Of a DNA stretch of 64,000 nucleotides, positions 56,701 through 64,000 are shown one piece after another. Under the pieces are notes generated by a model. That model saw only the letters and a program-made list of their open reading frames with translations. It was not told the DNA's origin and searched no databases. The stretch is from Patiria pectinifera (lineage: Eukaryota; Echinodermata; Asteroidea; Valvatida; Asterinidae): assembly GCA_029964075.1 (NCBI GenBank), contig CM057147.1, positions 15,769,513-15,833,512 on the forward strand. The letters are read 5' to 3'. Positions within the stretch are counted from its first letter, which is position 1; every line of letters begins with the position of its first letter. A program made the translations under genes and the position numbers.

Positions 56701-59700
56701 TTGAACTCTAACTTTTTAGCAACAGCTCACACGAACTTCAATCGTGAACGTCAGTCAATCGTGGACGTATTGTTTGTGCCCTAATAACCCTTTTGTCCTA
56801 CGTGTAGGTCCACGATTGCCGATGTTTACACATTCATTCATCTTCGTAAACACCGGCAATTGTGGATCACGTATTGTCCGTAATCCTCATTCCTTTGTTT
56901 GTTCCAATTGCCGGTGTTTACATACTGGTACTTACCCAGTCGTGTTTTACTGTACTCATGAGGACCTGCCCCTTTCCTTCTTTTGTTCACTTTTGTTTGT
57001 ACTGTAACTTTTTCTCGATAGCTCCCATAAGGTTTGTACACAAAATTCTCTCGAGGACAAGTGCCCTGGCCCTTGGGCAGCGTCGGGCCCATTGTTATCG
57101 CACACACACCCCATTGTCCCAAGTCCTCAGTCGTATAGGGTAATTTAGCTGTAAGCAAGTGCGTATTTGCCTGCAATCGGGGACCCCTTATAAAGTTGTC
57201 CCTCTTTTGTTTATAAATGCTTTAACTTTTTAGGAAGACCTTTCAATATATGTTTTCTTCAGAAATTGGGGACCCGATTGTCCTCTATTGTTCAACGTCC
57301 CCTATTGAATGCAGAAACAAACTCATATGCACAGTCGTGAATCTTTATACCCCAGAGGACAATGATTTGTTTTCCCCTTTGTCCCTGTAATATAACACTC
57401 TCCCATAGAAAAAGCACATAACCGTACAATCGAGGACTGTTTTTAACAAAAGACCCAGCGCTCAAGGACTGAAAAGTTCTTCTCCCTTTGTGTATCTGTC
57501 CTCTATTCTAAAGCCATACAAAGTACACCTGGACACTCCCCCACATAATCCTTCACAAAATAAATATGGACCAACATCAGACAATTTTTCTCAGACATCC
57601 AAGGATACAAGTTAAAGGGAATGTACAATGTACATCATTGGCTTTTGCTGTAATTTTCAGGAATGAACTATTTAAGGGGTTAGTATAATAGATCAAATAT
57701 TGTTACACTGACATGTTTGAAGTTTTGTGTTTGAAAATGCTTGAAAAACCAAGAAAAACAAAAATGTTCAAGTAGTCTGGGTCCTTGACTCCACTAAAGA
57801 TAAAATGGATCAATTTATAGATGCCGGAAAATTGTAAGGTAAGGGAACCAGTCTAGTTGGCCTGCACCCGTTCATGAACATGTAACCAATAGCAAACAAA
57901 ATTCGGAAAAAGTGTAAAGTTGGAGCAGTAGTTGAAAAAATAGTTTTCCAACGGTGGTCGGCCGACCACCGTTGGAAATGAATACAAAAATACCATTTGC
58001 TTGAAAATGACTTCACACCAGGTGCCATAATTTTACAGGATGCTTTAGACTGTCATTTACCAACATCCTAGTAAGGTATTTCGTAAAAACTTGATAGTTT
58101 TATTTTTCGATGTTTGCAAATGTTGTATTTTCCCTTTAAGCTGTATGAAAGGGCTGTTTGTTGACCTGTACAGTACATGTACATGCCTGGCAAGCTTGGT
58201 GCTTTGGCCATGATGACCGGATTAGTTTGTCCTTATGGGGTTATTAATTTTAGCATACAATGGACAGTAAAGTGCTTTGTGCACAAATCATACACAATCA
58301 ATCCATTCCCTTGAAACGCAAGGCAACAAGAAAAACATAGGGCAATTGGAAGTAACAGATTTGTTTGCAACCCGTGTTTTTAGCTCTCTTTAGGCTTCTG
58401 TGCATGAAAACGATAAGTTCTAACCTGTATTATTTAACTTGGCATACAGAGAGATGCTGTTAGAGAGCACACAAGCAATCTCTCTGTTACTCAGGCATGC
58501 AACTTTTCCTCGGATCCGCTGATTTCCTCGTTTTTTTTTACTTCTCATGAATGCCATTACAAATTACAAAACACTGTCTGTACAAAGTCTTGTGTGGTTT
58601 GGAATTCCTTGTATTTTCTAAATTCCCAGTTTGCTTGCCTGGTTACTGAACTTTTATTGACTAAATTTGTGATAGGAAAATAGTAGCTAGCTAACATCTT
58701 GCACATGAAAATCAGTTTGGAACTAGGAAGACAACAGTTGATTTGCTATAAATAAAGACCTCAAGCAAATCTGTATTTTTGTTGGTTAATTATGTTTCAA
58801 TGATGATATATGTTAATTAGCCATCTGTTCAAGTGCCTGCAGGCTTTTCCTGCCTGTGCATTCAATTTAAATACCAATCCCCAACATTTTTATAGCAGAA
58901 TAAATTTGATTGCATTATTGAGAGGTACCTGCAACTCTGCATTTAGCAACAGCAGGCAAAGTTACATGTTGACCTATAGGTTCAGGTTCCAGCATATCTC
59001 ATTAAAAATTCATGGCAATTAAACCCCTCTTTCTGTTTTTATTTTGTTATTTTTTCGACCCACAGGGAACTGTAACCATCTTGGATCCATCAGAGATCTA
59101 CAGGCCCGATGTCAACGAGAAACAGTTTGAAGGAGCCGATTTCAAACCCTCTGCGAAGGAGATTGAAAAGTTTAGACAGTTTGTCGAAGTATGTGGTTCT
59201 TTTAAGCCCCTCATGAAATCTAAAATGTAGGCCTACCAAATAATTTCTTGAATTTTTATGGGGGTGCAACCTTTCCTATTTCAGTACACATCAATTGTGT
59301 AGGCACTGGAATTGAGAATGAAACCACCTCTCCCCCGTAATTAAAAAAAAAACGGTATAAAAAAATGGTTTTACTAGTTCATAGGAGCAGGTCTTAATTT
59401 CTAACCCTTACCCCCTAGTACTTCCTCAAGATTACCCTGCTAAATCCAACAGAGTCCAACCGGAGTGTCCTGCTCAATCCACTGTGCCATATTTTCAGTT
59501 GTCTGCTGAATCCAACGGAGTCCAACTTGGCGTTATAATACGGTTCAGTTGCCTGCTGAATCCAACATTTTGCATGAGGAATGTACCCTAGGGGTGTACT
59601 GCTCAATCCAACAGGCTCCATTAGGTATATGATATAGTTGGATCCTGTTGGATGCAGCAGGGTTAGGGATACATTTTGGGAAATAATTAATTAAAATCTG

Positions 59701-62700
59701 AGTTTTTTTGGCTTAACCCTCCTGCTATCCAAACAGTCACAGACAGTCCGAAAATCAATCATCTTCCCCTGCCATGCCTTTTACACCGGCTAGTCACCAG
59801 CAGTCAGATCATATTTCAAGCAATGTGACTAGTCAAATTCAGTCAACTGGACAAAAACAGGCAAGTGGTAGGCACAGCTGGCGTATCAATCACCTACAGT
59901 CAAAGCATACATGTAGCTGTATTAAGTTACATAAACAGTCACAGCTAGCCAATCCTGCTTTATGAAGGTATGGGAGCTCTTAACTTTTGAAAACAGTCAC
60001 TTGATTGATTTTGACTGACAGGACAACTTGTCACAGAATGTACGTTTGCATAGGAGGGTTAAACTGTGATTTACTTGTTCATGCCAATTTAAAGGGAATG
60101 TACATTTGAACAAAAACAACAATTTGCTTTTGCTTTAATTTTCAGAAATAAATGGATTTGGGGGATTAGTATGTTATAACAACTACATTGTATTGGGAAA
60201 CTGACTTGCTTCACAGGTGTGTGAACAATTGCAAAGAAAATGCAGATGAAATAAATATGAAAACTTAGGAGCACTTTTTGAAAAAAAATCCAGTTTTCTC
60301 CAACGCTGTTCGGCTGACCAGCGTTGGAAAAATACAGTTTTTCTTGAAAATGTCTGCACACCAGGAGCCACAACTTTACAGGATGCTTTTAGACTGTCAT
60401 TTCCTAAAAATCCAGTAAGGTATTTCATGATAATTTGATCATATCGTTTTTTGATGTTTGCGAATGTTGTATCTTCCCTTTAAACATGACTTTGATTCAG
60501 ATAGGAGAGCAGGGTTTGACCATTGTGTTATAGCTATTGCTTGTTAGTGTACTTTGGTCTTTATTCCTATTTTGTATGCATCTACAAATATTGATAACAT
60601 GCAAGATATAATCTCTGTGTATTTTGTACCTTCATTTTATTATCGTCTATTTATTTTTGACCCATCATTGTAGATAAGTAGATGTTTCAAGGTCCGTTTA
60701 TTGTTTAGTGATATAGTGATAAGACCCACACATATTGTTAGAGGCATATGTTATTTTCAATTCAAAGTCAATTGACATAGTCCTTCAGGAGGTTTGGAGG
60801 AATTTTGCAGAAATACGTTTTGAGTTTATTAGGTCGAATAAAAAAAAAACAGTTTCTTGTCCGGGTTTTTGAAAAAAAGGAGGAAGAGGGGCTTTTTACT
60901 TTTTATTTGTTTCAAGATGGCCGCCATTTTAAAATTTCCTGCAACCGTTGGTGTTTCCACTGTTGGAAGACACTTTTAAAAAGAAAGACAAGTTGGACAA
61001 GAGAACTGAACATCTTTACAGTGTCATTTATAGTTGTATTGGTATTTATTTTCTGATAAATTTGTGGACTTTTTCGGTGTTTTTTACTGCATTTTTCAAA
61101 AATAAAAAATAATAAACAAATTCAGGCAGTCTCCAAAAAGGAAGCGGGCGGGGACGAGAAACATGTTTTTATTTTTTACTTCGCTTACATTTAAATTCGT
61201 TTTGAGTTGATTAAATTGTGTTGTGATCTTTGGATCTTGGCCTATTCAAATCCAATGACTAATTTCTCTCTTTTTCGTAGCACCCTCCTGAAGATGACCC
61301 CCAATTGGCCATGATCAAGAACACTTACAAGTTGATGCACACCCATCAAACGGTCGAGTACGTCCGTAAGAAAGTGAGTCACAACCCTCATTCCGAGAGT
61401 ATTTGTCGGCAACCTTGCAATTGACCGAGAACCCCTGGGAACTGCCAACATATAGGTCTGGATACCGGCAGCTCTATTGGTCCGTTGGTAGCTAGCTAGA
61501 GCACCATTAGGGTATAACTTTTTTGGAGGTTGCAGTTGCAAACCCTGCCAATTCAGTTTTTAAATTACAGTCCAGACTGTTAACATGTTCTAGGTTGGAA
61601 GCATAGAGCTATACTAAATTACTAGAGTGCTAACTCCTTATTCTTGCTTGCGGAGACGCTTTGAAGCCGTCCTGGGCGCAGACATTTTTAATTCATGTGC
61701 GTGTTTGTAGAACATACTGAAATAAAATGGATTGAATTTTGGAAAATGTACTCTAAATGCAACGCGCAAGTTAAGTAGAACGTACGCAAACTTCTTACGC
61801 GTGTAACTGTAAAAAAAAAAACACGGTTAATCAAGGCTGCAGCAGATACGCACACTCGTTGCGCTGTTTGCGTAGAGCAAAATGACACACTCATTTGCAG
61901 ATCATGAGTTTAGGTTTTTGGCGTATTGGCTTCGATGACACACCGGTATGGAATACAAACGCAGATACATGTATGCAAATAGACGTACAAAATACGTACA
62001 AAATTTCTAGTTCTCCATAGGTTTGTGTACAAGCATGGATGCGCCCAGCAGGCATCACTTTGTACATGAGTTAGCGCTCTAGTAATTTAATACAGCTCTA
62101 TGGTTGGAAGCCAACACATGTTTTTTTTTGCCACTATCTAATGTGAAAAATACTGTTTGTTTTCCACAGCATGAGCAATGGTGCAAGTTTGATCGTGGCG
62201 AGTTCACAATTATGCAAGCGTTGGAATTTATCAACACTATAGTTGATGAATCAGACCCAGATGTAAGTAATGGCTTTTTTCTGAAAAACAAAATCTTTCA
62301 AATTTAGCTCTTCTCTAAGAATTCTGAGTTTATTGTCACTGCACTGTTCTTATACAAGGATTAGATACAAGATGTTTAATTCTACTTACACAGCTGAGAT
62401 TCGTCTTTCTTTTTTTGATGATTCTCTTGAATCTTGAATCGGATTTTGAGAAATAACTGATTAAATTCTGACATGTTTTGGCACAAGGGCACTTGCACAT
62501 CCGTTGTGAAATGTAAACAGGTTTTTTTCTCCGGACACTTGGCTTCCGTAAAATTAAAAAGCCTAATGTTTTGGCCTTACCCCCTGCCTCTATACAATAT
62601 AGGTTTTTGTTTTTTTTTCAATGAAAATCGCCTGAGTTTGAAGCCACAATTCACAAATTCTTGATTTCCATGAACATTTCTACAATCGATCCTAATTATA

Positions 62701-64000
62701 GGCCGCGAGGACCTCTTATTTATTAATGAGCTAACGCGCAGTAATTTATAGCATTTTGGTGGTATGCACTCAAAAGTTGCAGAATCAAATCCCACCACGA
62801 TCACTTTACTTTGTCCGACAAAAAAAATAAAATTATATGTTTTGTAGAAATGCTTAATAGTTGATTAAATTTACAGAATTTTAAGAAATTGAATGAAAAC
62901 TGTTTTGTTAGTTGAAATTCATGTTCACAATACGCATCCCTGTTGTATAAGTTGTTTTAAGTGTAAAATTACCAAACAAAAATCAGAATTGATGAATGCA
63001 TTTGAGTCTAAAACTGTTGCACCTGTTTCTCCAGACCAGTGTGCCTAACATTTATCATGCCTTCCAGACAGCCGAGAGAATCCGTGAACGACATCCTGAC
63101 AAAGGTTAGAGATTTAACAAATTATTCATTAGTTTAAGTCAGTACATGAGCTTTTTCATGTACGTTTATTCAGAGGTTCTGCTTGCTTGACAGATGTGCA
63201 CATTATTTATTTATTACATTTCTTTACCCAGGGTATGCTGCATACACTACAAATGTCTACACACATGTACAAATAAATACATTACAAATACAATACTTTG
63301 CAACACAATGAAATAAAATAGAAGCATGTTGGATTACTGCATGACTATACACACATGTACAAATAAATACATTACAAATACAATACAACACAATGAAATA
63401 AAAGATAAGCATATGGGATTACTGCATGACTATACACACGTACAAATAAATTCATTACAAATACAATACAACACAATGAAATAAAAGATAAGCATATGGG
63501 ATTACTGCATGACTATACACACATGTACAAATAAATACATTACCAAAATACAATACAACACAATGAAATAAAATACAAGCATATGGGATTACTGCATGAC
63601 TTTACACACATGTACAAATAAATACATTACAAATACAATACAACACAATGAAATAAAATAAAAGCACATGGGATTACTACATGATTATAAAACAACAATT
63701 ATAATATTGCACAACTGTTACAAAGAAACATGTACAGTTTGAAATGACATCACTAACAGACTTTCCTAAAGGCCTATTAAAGTGAATTATGTGAAAACGA
63801 GAAGCATTCTAAAGCACCAATGGACTTCCGTTTTGTTCCCCGTACTACCGTTAGTTTTAAAGATCTGTTAGCTTTAAAGGTACATGTAAAGTCCATCTTT
63901 TGTTTCAATGATGAAGTTTCAGCTCAGCTTCAGCTGTATATTTCGAGAAAACAACATTCTAGGATCTCGATTTCATATCAAAAATTGCTGAATCATGTTT
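53726..64000 (+). CDS. MIOX: Myo-inositol oxygenase, 5' part (runs off window)
   Basis: Di-iron oxygenase that cleaves myo-inositol to D-glucuronate in the cytosol. Exons found: 53726-53734 (ATG GAA CAT, then GTAAGT), 59066-59188, 61281-61373, 62170-62262 and 63035-63104, with phases 0, 0, 0, 0, then 1 at the last junction. The peptide includes LDPSEIYRPDVNE, the MIOX hallmark YKLMHTHQTVEYVR, VDESDPD and YHAFQTAERIRERHPDK. The His in HAFQTAE corresponds to the first iron ligand. The remaining ligands (the HD pair and others) lie beyond the window. The last exon ends just before the conserved DWFHLVGLLHD segment. The three-codon first exon is supported only by an ATG with a perfect donor in the right phase, so the start could be elsewhere. 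Introns are long and filled with MITEs. Confidence 0.87.
53774..54401. mobile_element. Fold-back element in MIOX intron 1
   Basis: Terminal arms of about 80 bp. 'gctctactgagtggagcgtt' through 'gatttgccatac' (53790-53862) is inverted at 54306-54374. A second inner palindrome (about 53868-53919 with 53941-53995) includes 'catgta.tgatatgtgccccgc' and its complement. It starts 40 bp after the proposed MIOX exon 1. Confidence 0.85.
54482..54512. repeat. Direct repeat CGGCAAACTAACG..., copy 1
   Basis: A 31-bp sequence 'cggcaaactaacgtttacta' + 'aaggtttaccg', itself an imperfect palindrome. It recurs with one change at 54979-55009. Confidence 0.75.
54609..54684 (+). other. tRNA-like sequence, probable SINE head or tRNA relic
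   Basis: 'tggtgtagtggttaagc' resembles an RNA polymerase III A box and 'ggtttgatccc' a B box, about 35 bp apart, ending in CCCCGCCACA. Acceptor-stem pairing is poor, so it is unlikely to be a working tRNA. A tRNA-derived SINE or a pseudogene is more plausible. Confidence 0.5.
54979..55009. repeat. Direct repeat CGGCAAACTAACG..., copy 2
   Basis: Identical to 54482-54512 except for g instead of a near the 3' end. The copies are 497 bp apart, with a tRNA-like sequence between them. Confidence 0.75.
55429..56069. mobile_element. Long fold-back element with GCCCAGGTTGGAC ends in MIOX intron 1
   Basis: About 640 bp and nearly a full palindrome. The ends are 'gcccaggttggac' and 'gtccaacctgggc'. 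The inner arms pair 'ctgacggaggaagctgaaat' with 'atttcagcttcctccgtcag' and 'gaaaacattttcagtacgaa' with 'ttcgtactgaaaatgttttc'. The GC-rich centre lies near 55745. No target duplication found. Confidence 0.88.
57353..57525. repeat. Dispersed repeat, GAGGAC family, copy 2
   Basis: Second copy of 7888-8070 in the same orientation. Upstream (56700-57300) related short blocks with 'gaggac' and 'cctttgttt' suggest older diverged material. Confidence 0.7.
57615..58139. mobile_element. TTAAAGGGAA element, copy 1, carrying a nested MITE
   Basis: The ends 'ttaaagggaatgtac' and 'tattttccctttaa' are inverted. The core has a hairpin 'ttttccaacggtggtcggcc' / 'ggccgaccaccgttggaaa'. The right part ('gccataattttacaggatgc', 'agactgtcattt') matches copy 2 at 60092-60484. 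The nested element is at 57773-57855. Confidence 0.85.
57773..57855. mobile_element. Small fold-back MITE, TAGTCTGG termini, copy 2 (nested)
   Basis: The ends 'tagtctgggtcc' and 'gggaaccagtcta' match the element at 5637-5721, and 'ggaaaattgt.aggt.agggaacc' is shared between the copies. It is inserted in the TTAAAGGGAA element, so it is younger than its host. Confidence 0.7.
59401..59670. mobile_element. Element with internal CTGCTGAATCCAAC repeats
   Basis: The ends 'taacccttacccc' and 'gggttaggga' are inverted. Inside, a unit like 'ctgctgaatccaac' recurs near 59437, 59469, 59503, 59552 and 59599, then inverted near 59636-59661. The design parallels 15156-15566, but the unit sequence differs. 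Confidence 0.6.
59717..60058. mobile_element. TTAA-flanked element with CCCTCCTGCTAT ends
   Basis: The ends 'ccctcctgctat' and 'ataggaggg' are imperfect inverted repeats. TTAA is at 59713-59716 and 60059-60062. Inside are repeated AGTCA-type motifs ('cagtcac', 'gactagtca', 'cagtcaac'). It is inferred to be a piggyBac-type MITE. Confidence 0.65.
60092..60484. mobile_element. TTAAAGGGAA element, copy 2
   Basis: The ends 'ttaaagggaatgtac' and 'cttccctttaa' are inverted. The core hairpin is 'ctccaacgctgttcggc' / 'gctgaccagcgttggaa'. It matches 57615-58139 on both sides, but without the nested MITE. Confidence 0.85.
60828..61195. repeat. Diverged relative of the GGCCAAGTAAAA MITE
   Basis: Shares 'cagtttcttgtcc', 'aggagg..gaggggcttttt', 'caaccgttggt', 'acaagttggacaagagaa' and 'aaaaaggaagcgggcgg' with 24478-24717 and 17662-17869. 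The ends are degraded. It sits just before MIOX exon 3. Confidence 0.65.
63257..63690. repeat. Minisatellite, five copies of an 84-90-bp unit
   Basis: 'tacacacatgtacaaataaa' begins near 63258, 63348, 63432, 63516 and 63603. Each unit continues 'tacattacaaatacaata', 'caacacaatgaaataaaa', 'agcatatgggattactgcat'. The units are nearly identical, so the array is young. It lies in the last intron of the visible MIOX gene. Confidence 0.9.
63905..64000. repeat. Dispersed repeat, copy 2, truncated by the window edge
   Basis: Matches 8629-8710 in the same orientation (see that entry). It continues beyond the window. Confidence 0.6.

Noticed and set aside
62690-62815. Possible second tRNA-like sequence
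   Set aside because: A weak B-box-like 'gaatcaaatccc' is present, but no convincing A box at the right distance.
63257-63690. Regular repeats resembling a CRISPR array
   Set aside because: The whole 84-90-bp unit repeats with no variable spacers; the context is a eukaryotic intron.

Overview
This is a 64-kb stretch of an intron-rich, AT-rich animal genome. The gene set is an ERK5-type MAP kinase, a vitamin K epoxide reductase, a myo-inositol oxygenase, a rhodopsin-class receptor and a multi-gene rolling-stone cluster. Together with many short fold-back transposons and frequent ACATGTAC-type palindromic microsatellites, it suggests a marine invertebrate deuterostome. An echinoderm such as a sea star is my best guess, but the species cannot be fixed from the sequence alone. 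All multi-exon models below were built by hand from GT-AG junctions. In each complete model the exon phases agree and the total length is a multiple of three.

Layout. 262-1509 (+): intronless class-A peptide-type GPCR. 1510-8076: repeats and MITEs. 8269-14616 (-): complete five-exon ERK5/MAPK7 gene (about 1127 aa). Its activation loop reads T-V-Y instead of T-E-Y. 14617-18183: repeats. 18184-20177 (+): four-exon small bHLH protein with Myc-like helices (about 218 aa), followed by a long AT-rich 3' region. 23161-27192 (+): three-exon VKORC1-like gene (175 aa), whose last splice acceptor is the final unit of a 41-bp tandem repeat. 29981-47684 (+): four head-to-tail rolling-stone-like membrane protein genes (A-D). 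Each has the same three-exon structure and intron phases (0 then 1), and they form two sub-pairs (A/B and C/D). 47685-53725: repeat-rich, no gene recognised. 53726 to the window end (+): 5' part of a myo-inositol oxygenase gene, running off the right edge.

The genes do not form an obvious pathway. The only clear functional grouping is the rolling-stone array, which looks like local gene duplication. The space between and inside genes is crowded with non-autonomous DNA transposons. Several have readable target-site duplications (TTAA, TA, 8 bp, 8-9 bp), and several families occur more than once. No CRISPR array, rRNA or intact autonomous transposon was seen. One tRNA-like sequence is probably a SINE or tRNA relic.
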